A stretch of DNA of 64,000 bases from Bacteroidota bacterium (GCA_021780815.1 JAJXYC010000003.1:104277-168276), one strand, 5' to 3'. Shown: positions 37,602 to 47,190, counted from the first letter of the stretch. The notes: generated by a model from the letters alone, not told the origin. Numbers and translations: made by a program.

Positions 37602-38147
37602 ATGAATAGCAAAAAGTATATATTATTTTCTTTGTCTGTTGTATTACTTTTAAGTAGTTGCCAATCTGTTGTGCGATTTACTAATAATGTTTATAAGAAC
37701 AATAATTCTAATACTTATAATACAAATGAACATAATTCTAATAATATTAAAAAAAATGACTATTCAATAAGAACTTTAAATTCAAGGCAAGTAGAACTTG
37801 TAAATTCAGCAGAAAAATGGATTGGCACACCATATCAATATGGAGGAACCGGCAGTAATGGAATAGATTGCTCTGCTTTTGTTCAAAATGTATTTTCATC
37901 AATAGGCGTAGAATTACCAAGAACAGCTCAACAACAATATAATTATTTACAAAGAATATCCGAAAACGAATTGCAACCAGGTGATTTAGTTTTCTTTGGT
38001 AGAAACGGTACAATTACTCATGTTGGAATATATATTGGTAATGGATATATGATTCACTCAAGTAGCAGTTCTGGTGTAATAAAACAAAATTTAGAAACTT
38101 ATTCTGGTTATCCATCCATCGCTGGATTTGGTAGACCAAAGTTATAA
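37602..38147 (+). CDS. NlpC/P60-family lipoprotein, putative cell-wall endopeptidase
   Basis: From the ATG at 37602 the 182-residue protein starts with a lipoprotein signal (LFSLSVVLLLSSC, lipobox LSSC), followed by an Asn-rich spacer. The catalytic domain shows GTPYQYGGTGSNGIDCSAF with Cys90, ELPRTAQQQ, GDLVFFGRNG and ITHVGIYIGNGYMIHSS, giving the Cys-His-His set of NlpC/P60 peptidases such as Spr/MepS, which cut peptidoglycan stem peptides. Earlier in-frame starts would add a non-signal lead. It is one of few plus-strand genes in this part. Confidence 0.88.
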   Translation: MNSKKYILFSLSVVLLLSSCQSVVRFTNNVYKNNNSNTYNTNEHNSNNIKKNDYSIRTLNSRQVELVNSAEKWIGTPYQYGGTGSNGIDCSAFVQNVFSSIGVELPRTAQQQYNYLQRISENELQPGDLVFFGRNGTITHVGIYIGNGYMIHSSSSSGVIKQNLETYSGYPSIAGFGRPKL

Positions 38148-38174
38148 CTTCTTCCTTATTTTTTATTATTTATC

Positions 38175-38615
38175 CTAAATTCCAGTTAAATTATGAATTT
38201 TTTCAATTCTAATCATATGCCTATCTCCGTCAAAATCTTCTTCAAAAAATACATCTATGATTTTTTCTGCTAATGCAATTGTAGTCATTCTTGCACCCAA
38301 ACATAACACATTTGCATTATTATGATGGCGAGCTAATTTTGCATATTCTTCATTAACACATAATGCAGCTCTAATGCCTGATACTTTATTTGCTACAATA
38401 GACATTCCAATTCCTGTTCCACAAATAATAACACCATAATCTGCAACAAGCGCCGCTACCGATTCGGCAGCAGGAAAAGCAAAATCAGGATAATCAACAG
38501 GTTCATTAGAATAAGTTCCAAAATCAAGAATTTGATGTCCTTTACTTTTTATGTATTCTATTAATTCTTTTTTATATTCAAAACCTGCATGGTCAGATGC
38601 GATTGCTATTTTCAT
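38175..38615 (-). CDS. rpiB: Ribose-5-phosphate isomerase B
   Basis: RpiB interconverts ribose-5-phosphate and ribulose-5-phosphate in the pentose phosphate path. The 146-residue protein shows ASDHAGFEYKKELIEYI, the catalytic-loop GVIICGTGIGMSIVANK with its Cys, and ARHHNNANVLCLGARM. A LacA/RpiB relative acting on allose phosphate is less likely. It borders the candidate origin on its left. Confidence 0.93.
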   Translation of the reverse strand: MKIAIASDHAGFEYKKELIEYIKSKGHQILDFGTYSNEPVDYPDFAFPAAESVAALVADYGVIICGTGIGMSIVANKVSGIRAALCVNEEYAKLARHHNNANVLCLGARMTTIALAEKIIDVFFEEDFDGDRHMIRIEKIHNLTGI

Positions 38616-38914
38616 TTTCTTTTATTTTTTTTATTAACAAATTATCAACATTTTTCTTTTTTTACTTAATTTTTTTTGTGGAAAATTCTATTTTATCCAC
38701 TTATAAATTTCATTTTTTATTTATTTGTGGACATCTCTTTTTTATTCACAAATACTATTTTCATTTTCCACACTATTTTTATTTTCTAAATTAGTTGTTT
38801 TATTCAAATTACTACATTTTCCACAGTTTCCACACAACATATATTATAAACATAAATAATTAAATAATATTTTAATATATATATTTAATCCACACAAATC
38901 TTCAAAGTATAGTT
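38616..38914. other. Candidate chromosomal replication origin (oriC): DnaA-box cluster with AT-rich unwinding region
   Basis: The rpiB-serS gap carries nine sequences close to the DnaA box TTATCCACA: TTATCAACA 38642-38650, TGTGGAAAA 38677-38685, TTATCCACT 38693-38701, TGTGGACAT 38726-38734, TTATTCACA 38742-38750, TTTTCCACA 38764-38772 and 38817-38825, GTTTCCACA 38826-38834, TAATCCACA 38886-38894. A stretch of almost only A and T (38839-38889) fits an unwinding element. Two parS sites lie 2.5 and 4.4 kb to the left, and gene direction changes here. A co-directional gene pair would not normally need such a gap. Confidence 0.75.
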
Positions 38915-40183
38915 TTAAAGATTAATGGAATCAAAGCCACAATATGATTTTAAAGCATTAGGAATTAAAACACTTCCATCGTTTTGTAAATAATTTTCAA
39001 GTATAGCTGCATATAAACGAGATGTAGCAACGCCACTTCCGTTTAAAGTATGAACAAATTCAGGCTTAGAATTTGGAGTTCTTTTAAATTTAATATTTGC
39101 ACGTCTTGCTTGGAAATCTAAAAAATTAGAACAACTAGAAACTTCTAACCATTTTTCTTCACCTGCTGACCAAATTTCTAAATCATAAGTTATTGCACTA
39201 GAAAATGAAGTATCTGCAGAACAAAGTAAGACAACTCTATAAGGGATTTCAAGAGCTTTTAATATATCTTCTGCTTCGCTTACTAATATATCAAGTTGAT
39301 TATATGAATTTTCTGGTGTTGAAAAATTAACCATTTCAACTTTATTAAATTGATGAACTCTTAAAAAACCATGCACTTCTTTTCCGTAACTTCCTGATTC
39401 CCTACGGAAACAAGGAGAATAACCACATATTTTCTTAGGTAGATCTTCAATTTTTAATGTATCATCACGATGGAAATTTGTTAAAGGAACTTCGGCAGTT
39501 GGTATTAAATACATATCATCTGCGTTTGAATAATACATATCATCTGCCATTTTTGGTAATTGACCTGTTCCAAACATACTTGCCGAATTTACCATAAAAG
39601 GGGACCATATTTCAGTATAATTATGTTTTTGAGTATGATAATCAATCATAAATTGAATTAACGCTCTTTCTAATGAAGCACCTTTGCCAATATAAAATGA
39701 AAAGCCAGAACCAGATACTTTAGCGCCACGCTCAAAATCAATTATTCCAAGTTTTTTTGATATTTCTATGTGATTTGCTTTAAACGGTTGAGATTTTTTA
39801 TCGCCCCAATACCTAATTATAACATTTTCCTCTTCTGATTTTCCTGCTGGAACTTTTTCAGATAACATATTAGGTAATTTTGTTGTTATAGAATAAATTT
39901 CACTTTCTATGTTTCTTAATTCATCATCTAATTCTTTAATCTTATCCGAAACATTTTTCATATTATCTATCAAAGAAGTTGCATCTTTGCCATCTTTCTT
40001 TAAATTTGCTATTTCACGAGTAACTTGATTACGTTCATTTTTAAGCTGTTCAACTTCTTGAATTATTTTCCTACGTGTTTCTTCTAAATTTGAAAAATTA
40101 CTTAAATCTGCTTTTTCATTTTTTAATTCAATATTTCTTTTTACTAATTCTAAGTTTTCACGAATAAATTTAATATCAAGCAT
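38915..40183 (-). CDS. serS: Seryl-tRNA synthetase
   Basis: This class II synthetase charges tRNA-Ser. The 422-residue protein has the N-terminal antiparallel coiled coil that grips the tRNA variable arm (about residues 30-105), class II motif 2 in CFRRESGSYGKEVHGFLRVHQF, the EVSSCSNFLDFQARRANI segment and the motif 3 stretch HTLNGSGVATSRLYAAILE in parts. Length and order are normal. A -7 promoter element lies 21 bases before the ATG. Confidence 0.96.
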   Translation of the reverse strand: MLDIKFIRENLELVKRNIELKNEKADLSNFSNLEETRRKIIQEVEQLKNERNQVTREIANLKKDGKDATSLIDNMKNVSDKIKELDDELRNIESEIYSITTKLPNMLSEKVPAGKSEEENVIIRYWGDKKSQPFKANHIEISKKLGIIDFERGAKVSGSGFSFYIGKGASLERALIQFMIDYHTQKHNYTEIWSPFMVNSASMFGTGQLPKMADDMYYSNADDMYLIPTAEVPLTNFHRDDTLKIEDLPKKICGYSPCFRRESGSYGKEVHGFLRVHQFNKVEMVNFSTPENSYNQLDILVSEAEDILKALEIPYRVVLLCSADTSFSSAITYDLEIWSAGEEKWLEVSSCSNFLDFQARRANIKFKRTPNSKPEFVHTLNGSGVATSRLYAAILENYLQNDGSVLIPNALKSYCGFDSINL

Positions 40184-40203
40184 AATAACCTTTTATAAAA
40201 AAA

Positions 40204-40211
40204 CAAAATTA
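40204..40211 (-). promoter_or_regulatory. Candidate promoter -7 element for serS
   Basis: The minus strand reads TAATTTTG, matching TAnnTTTG, 21 bases before the serS ATG. The best TTG upstream is 23 bases away, so spacing is loose. Confidence 0.4.
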
Positions 40212-40229
40212 CGATGAAAAATTAATATA

Positions 40230-40258
40230 TTGAACAAAATTTAATATAATTAAATTTG
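40230..40258 (+). promoter_or_regulatory. Promoter for the marR-emrAB-tolC operon
   Basis: TTG (40230-40232), 18 bases, then TAAATTTG (40251-40258) matches the Bacteroidota promoter form. It lies 52 bases before the marR ATG at 40310 and is divergent from the serS element, so the small gap between the two holds both promoters and probably the MarR operator. Confidence 0.55.
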
Positions 40259-40309
40259 TTATTAAAATATAATTATTATAATTTCGTAAATATTATTTTT
40301 GATTTAGCG

Positions 40310-40753
40310 ATGAGAGATTTTTATCAAAATAAAATTATTGAAATAACCTTAGAATTGTTTCCAATTGGTTTAAAAAGCCTTATTCAACCATTAAGGAACA
40401 AGCTAGGGCTATCCCCTATTATGCATATTGTTATGAATATGATTGAGAAAGACGAAGGAATGACAATGGGTGAAATCAGCAACAAATTATTTATGCCTAA
40501 ACCAAATGTAACTGAGGTAATAAATAAATTAATAAAGAGCGGATACGCCGAAAGAATTAAAGATGAAAAAGATAGAAGGTTGGTTAAGGTTAAATTAACA
40601 AAATCAGGAATAAAAGTTTTAAAATTAATAAAACTTTGTGTCTCAAAGCAGGTATCAAGCAAATTAAGAATTTTAAGCGAAGCAGAATTAATCCAAATAT
40701 ATCAATCGTTAAATAAAGTCAATGAATTAATAAACGAAATAACAACAAATTAA
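40310..40753 (+). CDS. MarR-family transcriptional regulator
   Basis: The 147-residue winged-helix protein shows MTMGEISNKLFMPKPNVTEVINKLIKSGYAER as helix-turn-helix and the wing DEKDRRLVKVKLTKSG in pieces, the usual MarR layout. The ATG at 40310 is chosen because the longer frame would start inside the promoter. It is the first gene of an operon with an EmrA-EmrB-TolC type pump (17 bases to emrA), so it most likely represses the pump and responds to a toxic compound. Confidence 0.88.
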   Translation: MRDFYQNKIIEITLELFPIGLKSLIQPLRNKLGLSPIMHIVMNMIEKDEGMTMGEISNKLFMPKPNVTEVINKLIKSGYAERIKDEKDRRLVKVKLTKSGIKVLKLIKLCVSKQVSSKLRILSEAELIQIYQSLNKVNELINEITTN

Positions 40754-40769
40754 AAAAATAGAAAGAAAT

Positions 40770-41789
40770 ATGGAACAAACAGAACAACAAACAGTAAAAA
40801 AAACAAACTGGAAGGTCCTTATTCCACTTGCAATTGTAACAATAGCTGTATTAGTAGGTGCATTTATGTGGTATGAAGATTATATTAAATACGTTTCAAC
40901 TGACGATGCACACATTGAAGGCAACAAAGTATCTGTTAGCACAAAAATATTAGGTCGTATAATTCAATTGTATGTTGATGAGGGCGATACTGTGAAACAA
41001 GGTCAATTACTTGTAGAATTAGATAGCTCAGACATTTTAGCAGAAAAAGAACATGCTATTTCGTTAAAAGACCAAGCTGTTGCTATGAAATCACAATCAG
41101 TAGCTAAATTAAATTTTGACGAAGAAAATATTAAAGTTCTAAAAATTAATTTGGCAAAAGCTCAAGACGATTATAATAGAGCAGAAGAGCAATTCAAAGG
41201 TCAAGTTATTACACAAGAGCAACACGAACATATTAAAAAGGCTTATGAATCCGCACAAGCTCAATATGATGCCGCTTTAAAACAAATTGATGTTACAAAA
41301 ACGCAAATTGAGAGTGCAAGTAAAACAATAGATGTTTCACAAAAGCAAATAGATATGGTCAATGCAAAATTAAGCAATACTAAAATTTTTGCACCAATGA
41401 ATGGAATTATTGCTAGACGATGGTTATTACCAGGTGATGTTGTTCAGCCCGGTCAATCAATTGTTACAATTAGCAATGAAGATTCATTATGGGTTATTGT
41501 TTATATAGAGGAAACAAAACTTTCAAGTTTACATTTAAACCAAAAAGCTATGTTTGATATTGACGCATTCCCTGATGTTACTTTTTATGGTCATATATAC
41601 CAAATTGGTTCTAACACGGCTTCTGAATTTTCTTTAATTCCACCTAATAATGCTTCTGGAAACTTTACTAAAATAACTCAACGTGTACCATTGAAAGTTT
41701 CCATTGATAATACAAATTCAAAGAAGCCTTTAAAAGATTATAAGATATTGTCGGGGATGTCTGTTGAAATAAAAATTGAAAAAGAATAG
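40770..41789 (+). CDS. emrA: HlyD/EmrA-type membrane fusion protein
   Basis: The 339-residue periplasmic adaptor of a tripartite pump has one N-terminal membrane anchor (VLIPLAIVTIAVLVGAFMW), a split lipoyl domain (GRIIQLYVDEGDTVKQGQLL and NTKIFAPMNGIIARRWLLPG), a long coiled coil between them (about residues 90-195) and a beta-barrel end. The YVSTDDAHIEGNKVSVS start is typical of EmrA. It is followed 8 bases later by emrB and then tolC. Confidence 0.9.
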   Translation: MEQTEQQTVKKTNWKVLIPLAIVTIAVLVGAFMWYEDYIKYVSTDDAHIEGNKVSVSTKILGRIIQLYVDEGDTVKQGQLLVELDSSDILAEKEHAISLKDQAVAMKSQSVAKLNFDEENIKVLKINLAKAQDDYNRAEEQFKGQVITQEQHEHIKKAYESAQAQYDAALKQIDVTKTQIESASKTIDVSQKQIDMVNAKLSNTKIFAPMNGIIARRWLLPGDVVQPGQSIVTISNEDSLWVIVYIEETKLSSLHLNQKAMFDIDAFPDVTFYGHIYQIGSNTASEFSLIPPNNASGNFTKITQRVPLKVSIDNTNSKKPLKDYKILSGMSVEIKIEKE

Positions 41790-41797
41790 AAACATAA

Positions 41798-43420
41798 ATG
41801 GAATTTTTACACAAAATACGGCAAATACGGTATACCTTAACAAATTCAGTAAGAAGCACGCATCCAATATTTGAGCCATCTCATTCAAGCTATAAATGGT
41901 TGCTATTAGCAAACATAATGATTGGAACATTTATGGCAGTTTTAGATGCAACAATTGTAAATGTTGGACTTCCAAAAATAATGGCATCATTTGGTGTTAG
42001 TATTGACAAAATTGAATGGGTTGTAACTGCGTATATGCTCTCTCTTGCTATCATGTTGCCGACAGCAGGCTGGTTAGCGGATAAATTTGGCTATAAGAAA
42101 ATTTACTTTTTAAGTTTAGCATTATTTACATTTGGTTCAATGTTGTGTGGACTTTCTACCGATGAAAATATGCTAATTATGGCAAGAATAATACAAGGTT
42201 TGGGTGCTGGTGGAATTCAACCAATAGGAATGGCAATTATTACAAGAGAATTCCCGCCTAAACAAAGAGGGATAGCATTAGGATTTTGGTCAATTGCTTC
42301 TGCGGCTTCCGTCTCATTTGGTCCATTAATCGGCGGTTATTTAGTGGATAATTTTTATTGGCAGTTAATTTTTGATGTTAATGTCCCGGTTGGAATTTTC
42401 GGGTTAATATCTACTTTAATTATCCAGAGGGAATATAAAAACAAAAACTTAAGAAAATTTGATATTGTTGGTTTTATTTCTGTTAGTTTATTCTTGCCTT
42501 TAACTTTATATGCTTTATCAGAAGGAACTGCTCAAACAAATTCAGCCGGTTGGAATGCTCCATATATTCTTGCTTGCTTTGCAATTGCGGCAATAAGCTT
42601 GGCAGTTTTTATTACAGCCGAATTAAATGTTGATGAACCTTTACTTGATTTAAAATTATTAAAAGACCGCAACTTTGGTGTAAGCAATATAATTATGTTC
42701 ATCTTTGGCATTGGAATGTTTGGCAGCACTTTCTTGTTGCCTCTTTTTATGCAGAATTCTTTGGGTTACACTGCTTACCAAGCAGGATTGGTTTTTCTTC
42801 CAACTGGTTTTATACAAGGTTCGGTTTCACCTTTTGTTGGTCGCTTATCTGATAAATACAACGGTAAAGTTTTTTTAATTATTGGAATTCTTTTGCTCTC
42901 ATTTAGCTTTTATTTAAATTATTATCTTTCCTATTTAACAGAAAATAGTTACATAATGCTATCGCTTTATATCCGTGGTTTTGCAATGGGTATGATTTTT
43001 ACACCATTAAGCTCTATGTCTTTATATGGAATTCGTAGGGATAAAATGGCACAAGCTTCTGGTTTGTTTAATGTCGTAAGGCAATTAGGTGGAAGCTTTG
43101 GTATTGCAATTTTTACAACAATTTTCACTACTCGTATAAATTATCATTTGCAAATGTATGGCACTGAAATGAGCAAGGATTCCCCTATTTTTCAAAATGT
43201 TATTCATAATTTTAGTTATATGATTACCAATACGGTTGGGAGTAATTTTGCCAAAGCGGCTCAACAAGGGCAATCTTTACTTTCCGGACATTTAAGTAAT
43301 CAAGCATATATTCAAGGCATTAACGATGATTTCTTATTATCTGCAATTATTACTTTAGTTGCAATTGTTCCTATTTTTTTCTTGCATAATAAAAATAAAA
43401 GAAATGAGGCTAAAAAATGA
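41798..43420 (+). CDS. emrB: EmrB/QacA-family drug:proton antiporter (MFS, DHA2)
   Basis: This 540-residue inner-membrane pump has about fourteen membrane helices. Signature parts are FMAVLDATIVNVGLPKIM, WVVTAYMLSLAIMLPTAGWL, LADKFGYKK and the antiporter motif region GPLIGGYLVDNFYWQLIF. A soluble lead of about 30 residues precedes helix 1. The stop overlaps the tolC start by 4 bases (ATGA), so translation is coupled and the three pump parts should be made together. It exports hydrophobic toxic compounds; the substrate is unknown. Confidence 0.92.
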   Translation: MEFLHKIRQIRYTLTNSVRSTHPIFEPSHSSYKWLLLANIMIGTFMAVLDATIVNVGLPKIMASFGVSIDKIEWVVTAYMLSLAIMLPTAGWLADKFGYKKIYFLSLALFTFGSMLCGLSTDENMLIMARIIQGLGAGGIQPIGMAIITREFPPKQRGIALGFWSIASAASVSFGPLIGGYLVDNFYWQLIFDVNVPVGIFGLISTLIIQREYKNKNLRKFDIVGFISVSLFLPLTLYALSEGTAQTNSAGWNAPYILACFAIAAISLAVFITAELNVDEPLLDLKLLKDRNFGVSNIIMFIFGIGMFGSTFLLPLFMQNSLGYTAYQAGLVFLPTGFIQGSVSPFVGRLSDKYNGKVFLIIGILLLSFSFYLNYYLSYLTENSYIMLSLYIRGFAMGMIFTPLSSMSLYGIRRDKMAQASGLFNVVRQLGGSFGIAIFTTIFTTRINYHLQMYGTEMSKDSPIFQNVIHNFSYMITNTVGSNFAKAAQQGQSLLSGHLSNQAYIQGINDDFLLSAIITLVAIVPIFFLHNKNKRNEAKK

Positions 43421-44718
43421 ATTTTAATAAAAGTATATTTATTGTTATGTTTTTTTCTATCGCAAGTATTCAAATATTTGCGCAAGCAGATTCTGTATCA
43501 TTAGAATCTCTTATTAAATTGGTTGTTACAAATTATCCTTCTGTTAACGAAGGAATTGAAAATATAAATTCTTCGGATTTTAAAATTAATTTGGCTAAAT
43601 CGAACTATTTGCCTGATGTTGCTTTAAACGGCTCTTATACAAGATTGGGTCCTGTTTCTGAAATAAACTTTCCTGGCTTGGGACTTTTTCAACTTTATCC
43701 GGCAAATAATTATAATGCTTCAATTGATGTTAGACAAAATTTATACGATTTTGGCAAAACGTCTTCTAAATTAGATTTGGCAATTCAAGACAAGGAATTG
43801 GCAAAATTAAATGTAGAACAAATCAAGCAAAAGTTATCATTAATTACAATGAACACTTTTTATAATATGTTGTATTTGCAAGAAGCCATTCAAATCAAAG
43901 AAGAGCAAATCAAGACTTTGAACGACCATTTAACTTTTGTACAAAAGAAACTTGCAACAGGTTCCTCTACGAATTATGAAGTTCTTGCTACACAAGTTAG
44001 AATTACTAATGCAGAAAGCCAAAAAACTGATTTAGAATCTGCTTATTCTATTCAATCTTCTATTTTAAACTCCTTACTAAACAATCCAGAGGGTACTGTT
44101 TATAATTTAAAGAAAGAAATTATTACAAATAATATTGAAGTTGACAATAATAAAGACATTGAAAATGCCTTGCACAAAAGAGATGAAATTAATATTGCAA
44201 AGCAAAAGGAATTGATTTCCCAACTAAATTATAATTTAATCAATAAGCAAGATAACCCTAATTTAAATTTAATTTTAAGTGGTGGATATAAAAACGGATA
44301 TATTCCCGATTTAAATAAATTAACAGCAAATTTTGTAGCTTCACTTCAATTTTCATTTCCTTTGTTCGATGCTTTTAGAACAAAAAACAGCTTATTAATT
44401 GCACAAACTTCAATCAATTCTTCTAAATATGAGACTGATATAGCAAAAAGAAATATAACAAATGAAGTTGTTGAAAGTAATATCAACTTAAAAAGCTCTT
44501 TAAAAAAGATAGAACAATTTAATATGCAAGTAAAGCAAGCAGAACAAGCTTTGAATTTAGCACAAGTGAACTTTAAATCTGGGGCAATCACAAATTTGGA
44601 TTTGCTAGATGCCGAAACAAGTTTTTCTGAAAGTGAATTGCTTTTGTTGAAAGCACAAATTGATTTTTCAATTAATTATTACAAAGCAAAAGTTGCAATA
44701 GGAGAAAAACTATATTAA
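43417..44718 (+). CDS. TolC-family outer-membrane efflux channel
   Basis: The 433-residue protein has a signal peptide ending at FAQADS, then two related halves of long helices and short strands as in OEP proteins: SLESLIKLVVTNYPSVNEG, LYDFGKTSSKLDLAIQDKEL, and in the second half FSFPLFDAFRTKNSLLIAQ with GAITNLDLLDAETSFSESEL. It forms the outer-membrane duct for the EmrAB pump. GAGGC precedes the ATG inside emrB. A weak hairpin (44723-44741) follows without a T run. Confidence 0.9.
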   Translation: MNFNKSIFIVMFFSIASIQIFAQADSVSLESLIKLVVTNYPSVNEGIENINSSDFKINLAKSNYLPDVALNGSYTRLGPVSEINFPGLGLFQLYPANNYNASIDVRQNLYDFGKTSSKLDLAIQDKELAKLNVEQIKQKLSLITMNTFYNMLYLQEAIQIKEEQIKTLNDHLTFVQKKLATGSSTNYEVLATQVRITNAESQKTDLESAYSIQSSILNSLLNNPEGTVYNLKKEIITNNIEVDNNKDIENALHKRDEINIAKQKELISQLNYNLINKQDNPNLNLILSGGYKNGYIPDLNKLTANFVASLQFSFPLFDAFRTKNSLLIAQTSINSSKYETDIAKRNITNEVVESNINLKSSLKKIEQFNMQVKQAEQALNLAQVNFKSGAITNLDLLDAETSFSESELLLLKAQIDFSINYYKAKVAIGEKLY

Positions 44719-44826
44719 TAATAAGTTTTTCAAAAAAACTTGTAACGTTTATAACTACAAAAATTAAAGAATTGTAAAAATTTTTAGAAAAATTAAAAGA
44801 AAAAGTTTCTTAATGGTAATTTTTCT

Positions 44827-44834
44827 TAAATTTG
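44827..44834 (+). promoter_or_regulatory. Candidate -7 promoter element for the second Omp28 gene
   Basis: TAAATTTG matches TAnnTTTG, 76 bases before the ATG at 44911. A T-rich -33 position (TTT) lies 18 bases upstream. The long leader ends in an AGGAG site. Confidence 0.4.
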
Positions 44835-44910
44835 CAGTTTATTAGTTGTTAGCATTTAAAAAAACAGGGAATAATCTTTTTTTAATAAATAAATTATATA
44901 AGGAGTTTAT

Positions 44911-47106
44911 ATGAAAAAGTCTTTGTACTTTTTAAGTTTCACTATGATGTTTGTAGCAGTATTTGTATCAACAATGAATGCTTATCCAAAGCGTTTTTTG
45001 TTAGAAGACCATTCAGGTGCATGGTGCGGTTGGTGTCCTCGTGGAATATTTGCCGCAGATAATTTACTCGCTGAATTTCAAGATAATTTTATTCCTGTAG
45101 TGCTGCATAACCGAGATAATATGGCAACAACTTTGCAAACTACAATTGCCAGTGCTATGGGGATAACAGGCTATCCAACAGGAATTATTAATAGGGTTGC
45201 TCAAAAATTTAATGGTTCTTCGCAGCTTTTATTAGATCCAGATTATTGGACTAATGCAATTGTTCAAAACTTTACACAAACTTCACCAGTTAATGTAGAA
45301 GTTACATATAAGTTAGACAAACAAGCTATGAAATTAACAGCAACAGTTAAAGCAACTTTTGATGCAGATGTTTCGGGACAACTTGCCTTTAACTTATATG
45401 TGATGGAAGATGATATGACAGGGACAGGAACAGGCTGGGACCAACATAACTATTTGACCGGTCTTGCGGGTTACGAAAACAATCCATTTTATAAGTTACC
45501 TGATCCAGCTACAAATTACAAACATCAAAATGTTATGCACACTATGTTAGGTGGACCATTTGGAGTTAATGGTTCTTTTCCTGCAACAGGTGTTAAAGCT
45601 GGCGATGTTTATACACAAGACTTTACTTTTGATTTAACTACTTGCCCAGTTGCAATTCAAAATATTGATAAAGTTTGGTTCGTTGGTTTAGTTGAAAAAG
45701 CATTACCAAATTATGAAATTTTAAATTCTGTTATGGTTAATAAGACATTGCCTCGACCTGTTTACCATAGTCGTCCTATAATTGCAAATAATTATCTTTC
45801 AATTACTCGGGGCAATACAGTAACAAAATCAATAGATTTTTCAAACTATTCCAAAGAAGATTTAACTGTTAATTTTACAATTGATAACACCAGCAAAATT
45901 ATTCCTGCTGATTGGAACGTAACAATTGTTAATCCACAAATAGTAATTAAATCTGGTCAAACAGGTACTATAACTGTTCAAATTCAAGCTGGCTCAACTG
46001 CTTCATTTACTCAATTTTTAGTAGATGCACAAGTTGTAGGAACTAATACTTATGATGGAGCAACAGAACAGGCTTATGTTGGTACTTTGTCCGATGGTTT
46101 TGATTATTTAGTTAATTATTATAGTGATGGTTCAATTACTCCTTTAATGCAATCAATTAGTGCGTTACCTCAAATTGCACCAAAGACAGCATTTATTCCA
46201 TATACATCAGCAACAGTGCAAGCATTTAACTCTTACCCATTTAAATTAGCTATTATTCCGGAATCTTTTAATTCCAGAGGTGCTTTGATTAATGATGACA
46301 ATATGATCAATTACTTAAATTCTTATGTAACAAGTGGGAAACCTTTATTAATTACTTCTGTGTTGGACATGTTCTTTACCGCAGGTAATGCTACGCAATC
46401 ATTGCCAGATGCAACAACTAAGACATTTTTCAATACAACATTAGGAATTACTGGACCAACTCAGTCTAGTCCGCTTACTATTGCTACCCAAACTTCATCA
46501 GGGGTTAATCTTTATACTTTGAATGTTAATGGTGTTACCAGCGATATTACTAATGGTTGGTCAAGTATTATAAATCAGTATTCAAATGCAAATCCATACT
46601 ATACTTACTGGGTAGATCAAGTAAAGATATTAGACCCAACAAAAGCAACACCAATTTTGAACTATGTTCAAAACGGATTAGCTGAAACAACTGCCGCTGT
46701 TAAAATCCAAACTGCAACTAACCGCGATATTTATATGGGATTTGGTTTTGATATTATTTCTGACCAAGTTGCTCGTACAACATTACTTGGCAATATGATT
46801 ACTTGGTTGCTTGGCTCAACAAGTGTTGATATTAATAACTTAAATAATGCAGGTATTACTGTAAGTCCAAATCCAGTTAATACTACTGCTAATGTGCAAT
46901 TTACTGCACCAAAGGATGTTCAGAATGCAGATATTTATTTGGTTGATATTAATGGCAACAGAGTTAAAACACTTACTAACGGCACTTTGTCAGCAGGCGA
47001 ACATACAATTAATTTAAACAATTCAACTTTGCCAAGTGGTAAATATTTTATTATCACAAATCTTGATGGAATTTATTCAGAAGCTCCCGTTGTAATTGAA
47101 AAATAA
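44911..47106 (+). CDS. Omp28-related secreted protein with CxxC and T9SS tail (paralogue of 29837 gene)
   Basis: The 731 residues start with a signal peptide, then FLLEDHSGAWCGWCPRG, a thioredoxin-like CxxC entry near residue 43, and the Omp28 core with MEDDMTGTGTGWDQHNYL and the same GTGTGWDQHNY block as the first paralogue. The last 80 residues (VSPNPVNTTANVQF to APVVIEK) are a type IX secretion tail. Unlike the first gene it lacks the choice-of-anchor domain. AGGAG precedes the ATG and a strong terminator follows. Likely surface-located; the substrate is not known. Confidence 0.85.
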   Translation: MKKSLYFLSFTMMFVAVFVSTMNAYPKRFLLEDHSGAWCGWCPRGIFAADNLLAEFQDNFIPVVLHNRDNMATTLQTTIASAMGITGYPTGIINRVAQKFNGSSQLLLDPDYWTNAIVQNFTQTSPVNVEVTYKLDKQAMKLTATVKATFDADVSGQLAFNLYVMEDDMTGTGTGWDQHNYLTGLAGYENNPFYKLPDPATNYKHQNVMHTMLGGPFGVNGSFPATGVKAGDVYTQDFTFDLTTCPVAIQNIDKVWFVGLVEKALPNYEILNSVMVNKTLPRPVYHSRPIIANNYLSITRGNTVTKSIDFSNYSKEDLTVNFTIDNTSKIIPADWNVTIVNPQIVIKSGQTGTITVQIQAGSTASFTQFLVDAQVVGTNTYDGATEQAYVGTLSDGFDYLVNYYSDGSITPLMQSISALPQIAPKTAFIPYTSATVQAFNSYPFKLAIIPESFNSRGALINDDNMINYLNSYVTSGKPLLITSVLDMFFTAGNATQSLPDATTKTFFNTTLGITGPTQSSPLTIATQTSSGVNLYTLNVNGVTSDITNGWSSIINQYSNANPYYTYWVDQVKILDPTKATPILNYVQNGLAETTAAVKIQTATNRDIYMGFGFDIISDQVARTTLLGNMITWLLGSTSVDINNLNNAGITVSPNPVNTTANVQFTAPKDVQNADIYLVDINGNRVKTLTNGTLSAGEHTINLNNSTLPSGKYFIITNLDGIYSEAPVVIEK

Positions 47107-47151
47107 ATTCTATAATCTATAAATAGAAAATAGAATAATAATACGAATTAC

Positions 47152-47184
47152 AAGGCTGTCCCGAAATGGACAGCCTTTTTTTTT
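47152..47184 (+). terminator. Strong terminator after the second Omp28 gene
   Basis: AAGGCTGTCC (47152-47161) and GGACAGCCTT (47168-47177) pair over 10 bases with a 6-base loop, followed by nine T residues from 47176. Confidence 0.92.
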
Positions 47185-47190
47185 GCTTAT

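Noticed and set aside
44723..44741. Hairpin after tolC as a terminator
   Set aside because: The stem is only A/T-rich with one G-C pair per side, the loop is three bases and no T run follows.
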